Shown here one piece after another: positions 46,071-56,331 of a stretch of 64,000 nucleotides of DNA. Positions within the stretch are counted from its first letter, which is position 1; each line of letters starts with the position of its first letter. The stretch lies in assembly GCA_964343355.1 (NCBI GenBank), contig CAYFJC010000001.1:1-64000 (forward strand). Direction: 5' to 3'. The notes under the pieces were generated by a model, which was not told where the DNA came from, ran no database searches, and saw only the letters and a program-made list of their open reading frames with translations. The position numbers and the translations under genes were made by a program. This DNA is from MED-G78 sp964343355 (GTDB taxonomy: Bacteria > Pseudomonadota > Gammaproteobacteria > Magnimaribacterales > D2472).

Positions 46071-48713
46071 CTAAACTTCCCATGGATTTGGTTTAGCTGG
46101 ATCAACTTTTATATCTTTATAAATATCATCAAGTAATTCTTTGGAAATCTTGGATTCATTAAACAAGGTAAATGCTGTTAGCCTAACAATATGATTAGTA
46201 TTGATTTCAAAAAATTCTCTAAGCTCTTCCCTTGAATCACTTCTACCAAAACCATCAGTTCCAAGAACTGCGTATGATGAGTGTATATATGGTCTAATTT
46301 GATCAGCATAAACTCTCATATAATCAGTAGTCGCAATAACGGGAATGTCATGATCACCAAAGCATTTGTCTATATGAGTTTTTTGCTTTTCTTTATGAGG
46401 GTTTAATTGATTATATCTTTCTGCCTCCATTCCATCTTTTCTTAATAAATTAAAACTAGTTGCGCTCCATACCTCAGCATTAATTGAATATTTTTTTAGC
46501 GCTTCTTGAGCTGCTATAGATTCTTTAAGAATAGCTCCTGATCCAAGTAAACGAATTTGCGGCTTGCTACATGTGCTTACTTTATATAAACCCTTGATAA
46601 CATCCTCTTCTATACCTTTAGGTTGCTCAGGTTGTTCATAATTCTCGTTAGTAACTGTAATGTAGTAGTAATAATTTTTTTGTTGGACAAACATCTTGTC
46701 AATACCATCTTTAAAGATGATGGCTAGCTCATATGCATAAGCTGGATCATAAGATAAACAATTAGGAATAGTGGATGATAAAACATGGCTATGACCATCT
46801 TGATGCTGCAAGCCCTCTCCATTTAAAGTAGTTCTTCCTGATGTAGCACCAATAAGAAAACCTTTAGCTTGCGCATCACCAGCTGCCCAAGCTAGATCAT
46901 GGATTCTCTGAAACCCAAACATTGAATAAAAAAGATAAATTGGAATCATAGGTAGATCATAATTTGAATAGGCGGTAGCTAAAGCGAGCCAAGCTGAAAA
47001 TGAACCCGCTTCTGTAATTCCCTCTTCAAGCATTACGCCTTCTTTTGATTCCTTGTACCACATGACTTTATCTGCGTCTTCAGGCTCATATTTTTGCCCT
47101 TCTGAGGAATAAATACCTATTTGTTTAAATAAACCTTCCATTCCAAAGGTTCGAGCCTCATCAGGCACTATTGGAACAATCCTTTCACCTATATTTGAAT
47201 CTTTTAATAAGCTTGTCATAAGCCTTACAGTTGCCATGGTAGTAGAGACTTTTCTGTCACCCATACCCTTAATAAGAGGTTCGAAATGCTTTTCATCAGG
47301 CATCTTAAGTTTCTTTATCTTATTTCTTCGTCTTGGTATGAAACCACCAAGCTTTTCACGAGTTTTCTTCATATAAAGTATTTCAGGCGAATTCTCTGGT
47401 GGTCTAACGTAAGGTAATGATTCAATCTCATCATCATTAACTGGAATATCAAAGTTATCTCTAAACGCCTTTATATTTTCTAAAGAAAGTTTTTTGACTT
47501 GATGGGTAGTATTGTCAGCCTCTCTTGAGCCTATGCCGTAGCCTTTTGTAGTTAAAGCTAAAATAACTGTTGGTGCTCCTGAGGAATTAACAGCCTTATG
47601 ATATGCAGCATAAACTTTATAAGGATCATGCCCGCCTCTATTTAATTTATATATATCTTCGTCGGTAAGGTCATCTACCATTTCCAAAACGTCTGGATTT
47701 TTTCCAAAGAAATTTTCTCTTGTATAGGCGCCGCCTTTAGCTTTGTAGTTTTGTAATTCTCCATCAACTACATGGTCCATAATTTCTTGGAGCTTCCCTT
47801 CTTTATCTTTCGCAAATAATGCGTCCCATTTTCTACCCCATACAACCTTGATAACATTCCAACCAGAGCCTCTAAATTCTGTTTCTAATTCTTGAATAAT
47901 TTTTCCATTTCCTCGCACGGGCCCATCTAGTCTTTGAAGATTACAATTAATTACAAAAATTAGATTTTCAAGCTTCTCTCTGCCAGCTAAACCTATTGAA
48001 CCCTTTGATTCAGGCTCATCCATCTCGCCATCACCACAAAAAACCCAGACCTTTCTATCATTTCTAGGTACAAGACCTCTTGCTGATAAATATCTCATAA
48101 TATGAGCTTGATAGACACCCATAATAGGACCAAGCCCCATCGAGACTACGGGAAACTGCCAATAGTCTGGCATGAGCCAAGGGTGTGGATAAGAAGAAAG
48201 TCCTGGGCTACCAGCTTCTCTTCTGAAATTATCTAAATCACGCTCACTAAAATAGCCTTCGAGAAAGCTCCTTGCATAAATTCCTGGAGAAGAGTGACCT
48301 TGATAGTAAACCAGGTCCTCTAATTGATTTTCAGAGCCTCTAAAAAAATAATTAAAGCCCACATCATACAAAGTGGCAGAAGATGAAAAAGTAGCAATAT
48401 GACCACCTAACTCTTCATCACCCTTATTTGCTCTTAAGACTAACGCTAATGCATTCCATCTAATTAAAGACCTAATACGGCGTTCCATAAAAAGATCACC
48501 AGGCATAGCAGCTTCTTCGTTTGAGGGAATAGTATTTCTAAAAGGTGTTGTTAAGTTGTATGTAGGGACTTCGCCTGCTGCAGAAAGTTTCTTAGCAAGC
48601 TCTGTAAGAAGGTAAGAAGCTCTCTCTGGACCAGCATTTTTAATAACAGAATCAATTGCTTCAGTCCATTCCTGTGTTTCGATAGAGTCTATATCTTTAT
48701 TATCTTTATTCAA
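46071..48713 (-). CDS. aceE: Pyruvate dehydrogenase E1, homodimeric type
   Basis: This 880-residue ThDP enzyme has the cofactor motif GDGEMDEPES and the family blocks YQGHSSPGIYARSFLEG and EGLQHQDGHSHV. Length matches E. coli AceE (887). It decarboxylates pyruvate and acetylates the lipoyl group of AceF. It is divergent from a thioesterase gene across 83 nt. No PdhR-like regulator is adjacent. Confidence 0.96.
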   Translation of the reverse strand: MNKDNKDIDSIETQEWTEAIDSVIKNAGPERASYLLTELAKKLSAAGEVPTYNLTTPFRNTIPSNEEAAMPGDLFMERRIRSLIRWNALALVLRANKGDEELGGHIATFSSSATLYDVGFNYFFRGSENQLEDLVYYQGHSSPGIYARSFLEGYFSERDLDNFRREAGSPGLSSYPHPWLMPDYWQFPVVSMGLGPIMGVYQAHIMRYLSARGLVPRNDRKVWVFCGDGEMDEPESKGSIGLAGREKLENLIFVINCNLQRLDGPVRGNGKIIQELETEFRGSGWNVIKVVWGRKWDALFAKDKEGKLQEIMDHVVDGELQNYKAKGGAYTRENFFGKNPDVLEMVDDLTDEDIYKLNRGGHDPYKVYAAYHKAVNSSGAPTVILALTTKGYGIGSREADNTTHQVKKLSLENIKAFRDNFDIPVNDDEIESLPYVRPPENSPEILYMKKTREKLGGFIPRRRNKIKKLKMPDEKHFEPLIKGMGDRKVSTTMATVRLMTSLLKDSNIGERIVPIVPDEARTFGMEGLFKQIGIYSSEGQKYEPEDADKVMWYKESKEGVMLEEGITEAGSFSAWLALATAYSNYDLPMIPIYLFYSMFGFQRIHDLAWAAGDAQAKGFLIGATSGRTTLNGEGLQHQDGHSHVLSSTIPNCLSYDPAYAYELAIIFKDGIDKMFVQQKNYYYYITVTNENYEQPEQPKGIEEDVIKGLYKVSTCSKPQIRLLGSGAILKESIAAQEALKKYSINAEVWSATSFNLLRKDGMEAERYNQLNPHKEKQKTHIDKCFGDHDIPVIATTDYMRVYADQIRPYIHSSYAVLGTDGFGRSDSREELREFFEINTNHIVRLTAFTLFNESKISKELLDDIYKDIKVDPAKPNPWEV

Positions 48714-48796
48714 AAATACTCCTTTTTAAAATACAAAGTTATGGCAATTAATAACTCATTAATTATAATACTTTTAAAATTTAATATTAAAAAATT

Positions 48797-49285
48797 ATGT
48801 CAGATAATCTCAAAAATTCCTTTCCATATAATGCTGAGCCTATAGAAATAACTGAAGAGATGTGTGATCTAAATGGTCATATGAATGTTCTTTATTACAA
48901 CAAGTTATTGGGTTTTGCTTTTGGAAATTTTTATTCAATTGATATGGGCTTTTCTGATGAGTATTTTGATTCAGGATTCTCATCTTTTACCTTAGAAGAT
49001 AACTACAGATATGCAAAAGAGTGTTTATTAGGAGAGAAAATATTACCTAGATATAGACTGCATAATGTTAATAAGAAACTTATTCACATAGCTGGGGTTC
49101 TAATAAATGAGAGTGGTGATGTCTGTGCCTTATATGAAACTGTTCTTGGACATATTGATATGAAGTCTAGAAAAACTTCAGAGATGCAAAATGATTTTCT
49201 AAACAACTTACTTTCAATCATGAAAGATAATACTAAGCATCCAATCAATATGGAGCTTAGACTTAAAATAAAAGATCTTGCATAA
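48797..49285 (+). CDS. Hotdog-fold thioesterase family protein
   Basis: This 162-residue protein has the DLNGHMNVLYYNKLL motif of the 4-hydroxybenzoyl-CoA/FadM-like and betainyl-CoA thioesterases. The Asp in the first turn is the usual catalytic acid or base. It would hydrolyse an acyl-CoA with unknown acyl group. A strong terminator directly follows its stop. Confidence 0.8.
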   Translation: MSDNLKNSFPYNAEPIEITEEMCDLNGHMNVLYYNKLLGFAFGNFYSIDMGFSDEYFDSGFSSFTLEDNYRYAKECLLGEKILPRYRLHNVNKKLIHIAGVLINESGDVCALYETVLGHIDMKSRKTSEMQNDFLNNLLSIMKDNTKHPINMELRLKIKDLA

Positions 49286-49286
49286 A

Positions 49287-49310
49287 AAAGCCCGGCATAA
49301 GCCGGGCTTT
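49287..49310. terminator. Bidirectional intrinsic terminator
   Basis: AAAGCCCGGC and GCCGGGCTTT form a perfect 10-bp stem with loop ATAA. A short A run on the left and T run on the right make it work on either strand. It lies between the ends of the thioesterase gene and the TonB-dependent receptor gene. Confidence 0.92.
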
Positions 49311-49329
49311 TAATTTATCTAATTTAAAA

Positions 49330-52125
49330 TTAGAAATTCAATCCAAACTTGATTCCATAAGTTCTAGGATTAGCAAATGTTATATGAACACCTCCACCTG
49401 CTAAGTTACCGTTTGCAGTAACACCATGTTGAAATCTTTTGTCGGCTATGTTTTTAATAAAACCACCAACATACCACTCTTCAGATGCAGGAGTGAATGT
49501 AGCTAATATATCCATATATTGCGCTTCAGGAAGTTGGAATCTAGCAGAATTAAATAGATCTCCTTCTCTTTCACCTTTATGAACATATGTTAATTTAACG
49601 TCTGTTACACCACCTGATGTAGGGAATCTTTGTGAGATTGATAAGTTATAATCAAGATCAGATACCAAAGGAACTTTATTGCCTTCAAGTTGCTGCATAG
49701 CATCACTTGAGAAGCCAGCTAATGTTTGAACATCTCCTTGAAGATTATAAATAATACCAGCGTCTGTTAAGCCCCATTGCACCAGTGATGCGAATGAACC
49801 AAAAGCATTTCCTACAGCTGCTGCTGTTCCGGCTGCTGTAGCTGCATCCATGCCAGTCGCTTGAAGAATTCCTGCTAAAGCACTAGTTCCAAAACCAGAA
49901 GTGATCATAGTAGTAGCGTTATTTGGATTGTTTGGATCTCTTGCAACACCGTTACCCATTGCTGAGTCAGATGCTAAGAAGTTGAAATCAATTTCAGTAT
50001 TATCTGTTAAGAAGAATTTCATTTGACCTTCAAAGCCTTTGTTCATGTAATCAAAAGTTCTATTAACAACACCAGCTCTTTCTAGCTGACCATATTGACC
50101 ATTAGTAACATCAAATTCAAAGTAAGTTGCATTTAATAGTAATCTTCCGTCCATTAAAATATTTCTGATTCCAATTTCAGTATTGATAGACTCTTCTTCA
50201 CCATAAGGTAAATTTATACCTAGCTCATTAGGAGATGTTCCACCGGCTTTTAGGCCAGTTGTATAAGATGCGTAAACCATAGTGTTGTCATTAACAAAGC
50301 GTTGAATTGCCATCTTGTATGTAAAAGCACTATTCTCTGATTGCTCTCTAGTTTGACCTGCATTATTTCTGTCATATGTAGGGTTGTATACATAATTAGG
50401 GTTAGTCACATCACCTAAAGTACTAAATATAGTACTTTCATAAGTATCATCGTTATATCTCATACCTAAAGTTAATTTAGTAGCATCGTCTATGTCATAG
50501 TAATACTCACCAAATAAAGCATTTGATTTAACTTTTGTATTTTGACTGGTAATTAATCCACCTAATTCATTTGGAAGCGTTCTATCACATAATCCACCAA
50601 GGGCAGCACATGTGCCTAGAGTATTTTGAGTGATTAGTCCTAAAGCAGCTGGAAGTCCAATCGCTGGAATTGCAGGAGCTACAGCACCAAATACACCACC
50701 GAATACTGACCAAAATGCTATTCCGCCTTTACCGTTCATAGCTCCACCAAATAAAGAAGCACTGTAAGGGTGAAGATCAAAAGATCTTAACATTTGATAA
50801 CCAGCAGTTTGAAGGATGTAGTTATTAGCTCCATCATTTTCTCTCATATATAGACCAGCAGTAAAGTTATGCGGACCATCAAAATCTGAGATTAAATTAA
50901 TTTCTGATTGTCTGTTGATGTCAACAGCTTGTGAACACTCCACAGATTCTGAACGATCAACCATTGCAGCATTAAAACACTGGAATTGAAGTTCCATTGC
51001 AGGAACAGGTCCAACCGCAGTAGAGAATGTTTCACTTGCAAACGAATGATCTTGATCATCTGTATGCTGATAGTCTCTTACTGAGTAAGAATATTTAGCT
51101 TTAAAAGTCATATCAGATAGTTCTTTTATGTACTCAATCTGTGAGTTTTGAACAACCTGTTGTCTATCCGGATCATGGTTTTTATTAACTCTATCAAGAG
51201 TTGAAAACTTTATAGTATTTGCATAAGAATCAAAGCTAGATGATGGTCTTAAAAACGTTAGAGAATCAACAAATCCAATAATAGTTCCAGCTTCATGAGC
51301 TGTTTGGCCTAATTGACCCTTTTGGAAAGGTGAGCAACCATAAAAAATATCCTTTTCACAGTATTGACCACCAATATTCATTCTATTGTCATCTGAAGAA
51401 TATTCAGCAGTATTAAAACGCAATGAGCTTGAATCATCTAAATCCACATCAACTGATAATCTAATTGCATAAGAATCTCTTCCATCAATATCATTACCAG
51501 TTCCAATGTTTTTAACCCATCCATCTTTAACAAATGAACCATAAGCTAGTCTTGTTCTTACATTGTCACCAAACGGTAAGTTTATTGCTGTAGTAATTCT
51601 TTCTGATCCATAGTTACCCATTTCAACATTAATGTATCCACCAACTTCTGCTTCAGGTCTTGCAGTTACTAAGTTAATGAGTCCACCAACAACGTTTCTT
51701 CCATAAAGAGTTCCTTGAGGACCTGCAAGAATATTTACTTGCTCGACGTCAAAAAAACCAATTTCACCAAAAGCACTTCCTGCTAATGTATGGCCGTTAA
51801 TAGCTGTTTGCACAGAAGAAGCAGTACCTGCTCCAACCGCAGCACTAGAAGCTCCTCTAATAGTATATAAAGATCCTGAACCAAGAACATTTTGGTATGA
51901 GAATCCTGGAACTAATTCAGCTAAATCCTGAACTTCAGTTACTCCGGCGCTATCAAGAGCGTCAGCTGAAAGAGCTTGAACTGAAAGCGCAATATCCTGA
52001 ATAGATTCAGATTTTCTTGTCGCAGTTGTGAGAATCTCTTCAACTTCCTGAGCAAAAAGATTTGTCGGTATTAATAAAAACATTGATGCAGTAGCACCCA
52101 ATAGATATCTTAATGATATGTTCAT
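49330..52125 (-). CDS. TonB-dependent receptor
   Basis: The start at 52125 has AGGGGAAA upstream and gives a clean signal peptide ending LFAQ. An upstream frame to 52191 adds non-signal sequence. The roughly 931-residue outer-membrane receptor has a TonB box region (EVEEILTTATRK), a plug with GPQGTLYGRN, and a C-terminal barrel ending in Phe. It imports a ligand that cannot be read from sequence. Two unusually hydrophobic Ala/Gly-rich segments occur at about 440-520 and 745-800. No neighbouring catabolic genes show its substrate. Confidence 0.92.
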   Translation of the reverse strand: MNISLRYLLGATASMFLLIPTNLFAQEVEEILTTATRKSESIQDIALSVQALSADALDSAGVTEVQDLAELVPGFSYQNVLGSGSLYTIRGASSAAVGAGTASSVQTAINGHTLAGSAFGEIGFFDVEQVNILAGPQGTLYGRNVVGGLINLVTARPEAEVGGYINVEMGNYGSERITTAINLPFGDNVRTRLAYGSFVKDGWVKNIGTGNDIDGRDSYAIRLSVDVDLDDSSSLRFNTAEYSSDDNRMNIGGQYCEKDIFYGCSPFQKGQLGQTAHEAGTIIGFVDSLTFLRPSSSFDSYANTIKFSTLDRVNKNHDPDRQQVVQNSQIEYIKELSDMTFKAKYSYSVRDYQHTDDQDHSFASETFSTAVGPVPAMELQFQCFNAAMVDRSESVECSQAVDINRQSEINLISDFDGPHNFTAGLYMRENDGANNYILQTAGYQMLRSFDLHPYSASLFGGAMNGKGGIAFWSVFGGVFGAVAPAIPAIGLPAALGLITQNTLGTCAALGGLCDRTLPNELGGLITSQNTKVKSNALFGEYYYDIDDATKLTLGMRYNDDTYESTIFSTLGDVTNPNYVYNPTYDRNNAGQTREQSENSAFTYKMAIQRFVNDNTMVYASYTTGLKAGGTSPNELGINLPYGEEESINTEIGIRNILMDGRLLLNATYFEFDVTNGQYGQLERAGVVNRTFDYMNKGFEGQMKFFLTDNTEIDFNFLASDSAMGNGVARDPNNPNNATTMITSGFGTSALAGILQATGMDAATAAGTAAAVGNAFGSFASLVQWGLTDAGIIYNLQGDVQTLAGFSSDAMQQLEGNKVPLVSDLDYNLSISQRFPTSGGVTDVKLTYVHKGEREGDLFNSARFQLPEAQYMDILATFTPASEEWYVGGFIKNIADKRFQHGVTANGNLAGGGVHITFANPRTYGIKFGLNF

Positions 52126-52236
52126 ACTTGGTTTCCCCTTTGTGTATATGAAAATTATCGCTATATTCTCATAAAAAGAGCTCTTAGTCATAAAAAAATA
52201 GATTTAAATTTTAGGTATAAAAGATAGGTTTAAAAA

Positions 52237-52449
52237 CTACACTAATGGATCATATCCACTTTTACTCCAAGGGTGACACCTTGAAACTCTTTTAAAACTC
52301 AACCAAGAACCTTTTATTGGTCCATATTTTTCTATAGCTTGAATTGAATACTCTGAACATGTAGGGGTATATCTGCAACTAGGGCCCATCAATGGAGATA
52401 TTAAATATTGATAGCTTTTAACAAGCTTTATAAAAAAACTTTTAAACAC
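52237..52449 (-). CDS. yidD: Membrane protein insertion efficiency factor YidD
   Basis: This 70-residue protein has the conserved block SPLMGPSCRYTPTCSEYS and CHPW near the end, diagnostic of YidD. It helps YidC-dependent membrane insertion. YidD is usually between rnpA and yidC; here it stands alone between a TonB receptor and thrS, 8 nt after thrS. Confidence 0.94.
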   Translation of the reverse strand: MFKSFFIKLVKSYQYLISPLMGPSCRYTPTCSEYSIQAIEKYGPIKGSWLSFKRVSRCHPWSKSGYDPLV

Positions 52450-52457
52450 TATTAGCT

Positions 52458-54395
52458 TTATAAACTATGAGGTGATTTTGACTCATTAGAAATTTCATCG
52501 ATTATATTATCAAGATCATAGGAGATATTTTTATCACTTCCTAGGCGTCTTACTGAAAGGCTTCTTTCCTCAGCCTCTTTTTTGCCTATGACCATGATAA
52601 CGGGAACCTTTGCTGCGCTATGTTCTCTAACTTTATAACTAATTTTTTCATTTCTTATATCAGTTTCCACTCTTACGCCTTTTGATTTTAAGAGTTGAGC
52701 GACCTCGTCTACATAAGAATTAACATCAGAGATGATTGAAGCTACAACAACTTGACGAGGAGCAAGCCATAGAGGCAATCTGCCTGAATAGTTTTCTATT
52801 AAAACACCAATAAAGCGCTCAAAAGATCCCAATATTGCTCTATGTATCATTACAGGTCTGTGTTTAGAGCCATCTTCACCTATATATTCGGCATCTAATC
52901 TATCTGGTAAATTAAAATCTGCTTGAAAAGTGCCGCATTGCCATTCACGACCTATGGCATCAGTTAAAACAAAGTCGAGCTTTGGTCCATAAAAAGCACC
53001 ATCCCCTTCTTCTAGGGTATAAGGAAGATTTAGTTTTTTAATTGCATTCTCTAATGCTGCTTCTGCTTTATCCCAAACCGCATCAGAACCAACTCTTACT
53101 TCAGGCCTTGTAGATAACTTAATAGAAAAGTCTGCAAAACCTAAGTCTTGATAAATGCTTGAAAGTAGTTTTATAAATATTGCTGTCTCTGATTCAATTT
53201 GAGATTCAGTACAAAATATGTGGCCATCATCTTGAGTAAATCCTCTAACTCGCATAAGACCATGCATAGTTCCTGATGCTTCATATCTATGGCATGAACC
53301 AAATTCTGCTAATCTTAAAGGTAGATCTCTGTATGATTTAAGTCCTTGGTTGTATACCTGAACATGGCATGGGCAATTCATTGGCTTGAGAGCATTTACT
53401 CTTTTTTCATTAGCATGCTCTTCATCTATTTCAGTGATAAACATATTCTCTCTATACTTATCCCAATGACCTGATGCCTCCCAAAGTTTCCTATCAACAA
53501 CTTGAGGTGTTTTAATTTCTTGATAGTCAGAGTTATTTAATCGATAACGCATATAGTCTTCTAAAGCTCTATATATAGTCCAACCATTTGGATGCCAGAA
53601 AACCATGCCAGGTGCCTCTTCTTGAAAATGAAATAAGTCCATTTCTTTCGCAAGTTTTCTATGATCCCGTTTTTCAGCTTCTTCAAGCCTAAGAAGATAG
53701 GCATTTAATTCTTTATCTGATTTCCATGCAGTTCCATAGACTCTAGTTAACATCTCATTATCTGAACTACCACGCCAATAAGCTCCAGCCAGCTTGGTAA
53801 GTTTGAAAGCTCCAATATGTTTTAAATTAGGTAAATGTGGTCCTCTGCACAAATCAATAAAGTCTGATTCGCCTTGCTGATATATTTGAAAATTATCTTC
53901 TTGGTCTGAGTCATTAATAATGTCTACTTTATAATCTTCATGTTTTGCCTTAAAAATCTTTATAGCTTCTTTCTTCGTATTTAAAGATTTACTAATCGAA
54001 TCACCTGAAGCAATAATATTACGCATTTCGTTCTCAATTTTAGGCAAGTCATCAGATGAGATAGCTTTTTCAGTTAAGAAGTCATAATAAAAACCATCAT
54101 CAATGGTTGGTCCAATAGCTAGCTTTGAATTTGGATATAGGTTTTTAATTGCTCTTGCTAGAACTTGAGCAGTTAGTGTGTGACGCATTATTTCCAATCC
54201 TTCATCAGAATCTATAGTTACAATAGATACTTTTGAGTCATCGGTAATTGGGTCACATAAATCCCTTTGGAACCCATCAACTACTACTGCAATCGCTGCT
54301 TTTGCTAGACCTGGTCCAATATCATTAGCTAAATCAAGTCCAGTTGAGCCCTCTTCAAGCTCTCGAATGCTTCCATCTGGCAGTGTAATGTTCAT
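52458..54395 (-). CDS. thrS: Threonine--tRNA ligase
   Basis: The start at 54395 begins the TGS domain (MNITLPDGSIRELEEG). The 645-residue enzyme has the TGS and SAD editing domains (HTLTAQVLARAIK), the class II core with MNCPCHV and RYEASGTMHGLMRVRGFTQDD, FYGPKLDF, and the anticodon-binding domain. It charges tRNA-Thr and corrects mis-serylated tRNA. It shares a minus-strand run with yidD and the hydrolase upstream. Confidence 0.97.
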   Translation of the reverse strand: MNITLPDGSIRELEEGSTGLDLANDIGPGLAKAAIAVVVDGFQRDLCDPITDDSKVSIVTIDSDEGLEIMRHTLTAQVLARAIKNLYPNSKLAIGPTIDDGFYYDFLTEKAISSDDLPKIENEMRNIIASGDSISKSLNTKKEAIKIFKAKHEDYKVDIINDSDQEDNFQIYQQGESDFIDLCRGPHLPNLKHIGAFKLTKLAGAYWRGSSDNEMLTRVYGTAWKSDKELNAYLLRLEEAEKRDHRKLAKEMDLFHFQEEAPGMVFWHPNGWTIYRALEDYMRYRLNNSDYQEIKTPQVVDRKLWEASGHWDKYRENMFITEIDEEHANEKRVNALKPMNCPCHVQVYNQGLKSYRDLPLRLAEFGSCHRYEASGTMHGLMRVRGFTQDDGHIFCTESQIESETAIFIKLLSSIYQDLGFADFSIKLSTRPEVRVGSDAVWDKAEAALENAIKKLNLPYTLEEGDGAFYGPKLDFVLTDAIGREWQCGTFQADFNLPDRLDAEYIGEDGSKHRPVMIHRAILGSFERFIGVLIENYSGRLPLWLAPRQVVVASIISDVNSYVDEVAQLLKSKGVRVETDIRNEKISYKVREHSAAKVPVIMVIGKKEAEERSLSVRRLGSDKNISYDLDNIIDEISNESKSPHSL

Positions 54396-54405
54396 ATCGA
54401 TAATA

Positions 54406-56253
54406 TTATATAGGTAAATACACAACTGTATTAGTTGAAAGTATCATTATAAAAACTAATGTTGTCACCATGGGTCCAAGATAAACTCTGCCCGTCATAT
54501 AGAAAAAATATCTATTAAAATAAGGAAGGATGAACATCATAGGAACAATTGCAAATAGTAAATTTACACTTAGCCAATTAGTTGTCCAGAAAACAGTTCC
54601 TGTTCTTGCAAAAGTTACGTATTGAATAAAAATTATTAAAAATAGTCCCAATGAGTTTGCAATTCCTGCAATTAGCATAGATTTCCATTCTTGTTGCCCC
54701 TCTATTCTCATTGCACCATTAACTCTTAATGAATTAGAAAAAAAGAAAATAAAGAATAACGGAGCATACATTGCTAATACTAATAACATTTCAGGTTGAA
54801 ATATCCTTACGCCCATAAACCAGAATCTATAATCAACATGAAAAATAGAATAAATTAGAAATAAAAATATGTAATAAATGCTAAAAACTAAAATAGACAA
54901 GGCTAATGTTTTTATTATGTAGTTCGTATTTGCTTCAAGACCCCATGATGCAGATGAAACTCCATGTTTTTTTCCAAAGAGTTGGTACGAAAGCGTAAAT
55001 AAAAGCAAACCTACGAGCCCATTAAATGAAGCCCACAACATAACAGAATTATTCATTCGCTGAGGATAGAACCATGTCATCTCTCGACTAGCGGCTGCTT
55101 GAAAAATACTCTTAGCAGCGTCGACCATTGGTATATAAGAGAAGCAAGCTATAGATGCTCCTAAGAAAAATATTAACCAAAAGACTGCTTTTGAGTTTCT
55201 GCTTTGTTTTGGAAGTGCGTCTGGTACGTCTTTTACGAGAGAGTTAAATATTTTTACTGACAATAAAAATCGTGATAGCGGAATCAACATAACCATTGCT
55301 GTAATCATCGATATTAAAGTCATTAGTTCTTTCCATTGCCAAATCTGATTTGATGAAGGCATGGACGAATTAAGATTAAAAACTTCTTCAAAGTACTCTA
55401 TTTGATTAGCGGTAGCTATATTGTTGTAGGGTTGAAAAGGATGTATCAATTCCTCATTATGTATAACTCTCAAATTGCTGTCAGCTAAAGAACCATAATA
55501 CCTTCCTAACTCAACCTCTTTAAGATTTTTCTTTCCTTTATTGATTCCCCAATTAATAACTCTCAATGACTCAGGTGCAATTTTCATATTTGATGCATCC
55601 CAACCTGATAATTCATTTCTAAAAGCTCCTTCATCATACAAAGCGTAACTAACGCCTACATTAGAACGAATATCCTTAAGGACCTTATCTTGCAGAGTTA
55701 AAACATACCCAGATACAAAAACAGAATGAAGTTTACTTGGCTCATTATTTTTAATAGCCTCTTTGCCAAAATAATTTGCTCCTCTGATAGCGGCATTTCC
55801 ACCCATAGAGTGACCTGTAGATGCAATTTTACTAGTATCTATATAATTTAAAAAATTTCCAGAATGTGCTTGTTCAACTAAGTAAAACATTCCATAACCT
55901 TCGGTCGTTGCTGATCGTTTACTTCTTGAGGAGCTGGAAAGACCTTGCGCATAGGGATCAATAAGAGCTATAACCATACCTCTTCGAGATAATTCTATTG
56001 CAATATTTGATAAAGCTTCTTTTGATCTTTGGAATCCAGGTACCACAACTATAAAAGGCAGTTTATTTTCTTTAGTTGCAAGATTGGGTTTGTATAAATC
56101 AAAAACTAAATGTTGCCCTTTTTGGGTAGATAATTTTACTGAATTAACTTCTACACGACCAAAGTCTGATTGAATTAATGAAGCAATTAAGCTACACACC
56201 AATATGATGGAGAAGCAGGTAAAAAGGAATCTTGTATTTGAATATTGTTTCAT
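54406..56253 (-). CDS. Alpha/beta-hydrolase with C-terminal membrane domain
   Basis: This 615-residue protein has an N-terminal membrane anchor and an alpha/beta-hydrolase domain (about 35-290). The oxyanion-side segment is VVVPGFQRSKEA and the nucleophile elbow is TGHSMGGNAA. The C-terminal half (about 300-615) holds about eight transmembrane helices. The hydrolase part resembles dienelactone hydrolase/BAAT-like enzymes. The fusion with a polytopic membrane domain is uncommon and its substrate is unknown. It ends 10 nt before the thrS start. Confidence 0.75.
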   Translation of the reverse strand: MKQYSNTRFLFTCFSIILVCSLIASLIQSDFGRVEVNSVKLSTQKGQHLVFDLYKPNLATKENKLPFIVVVPGFQRSKEALSNIAIELSRRGMVIALIDPYAQGLSSSSRSKRSATTEGYGMFYLVEQAHSGNFLNYIDTSKIASTGHSMGGNAAIRGANYFGKEAIKNNEPSKLHSVFVSGYVLTLQDKVLKDIRSNVGVSYALYDEGAFRNELSGWDASNMKIAPESLRVINWGINKGKKNLKEVELGRYYGSLADSNLRVIHNEELIHPFQPYNNIATANQIEYFEEVFNLNSSMPSSNQIWQWKELMTLISMITAMVMLIPLSRFLLSVKIFNSLVKDVPDALPKQSRNSKAVFWLIFFLGASIACFSYIPMVDAAKSIFQAAASREMTWFYPQRMNNSVMLWASFNGLVGLLLFTLSYQLFGKKHGVSSASWGLEANTNYIIKTLALSILVFSIYYIFLFLIYSIFHVDYRFWFMGVRIFQPEMLLVLAMYAPLFFIFFFSNSLRVNGAMRIEGQQEWKSMLIAGIANSLGLFLIIFIQYVTFARTGTVFWTTNWLSVNLLFAIVPMMFILPYFNRYFFYMTGRVYLGPMVTTLVFIMILSTNTVVYLPI

Positions 56254-56331
56254 TTTATTTGTAGTTTATTTTACTTGAATTCATGAATACGCACTGCTAG
56301 TCTTAGTTAATTATTTTATTTAGGAGACATT

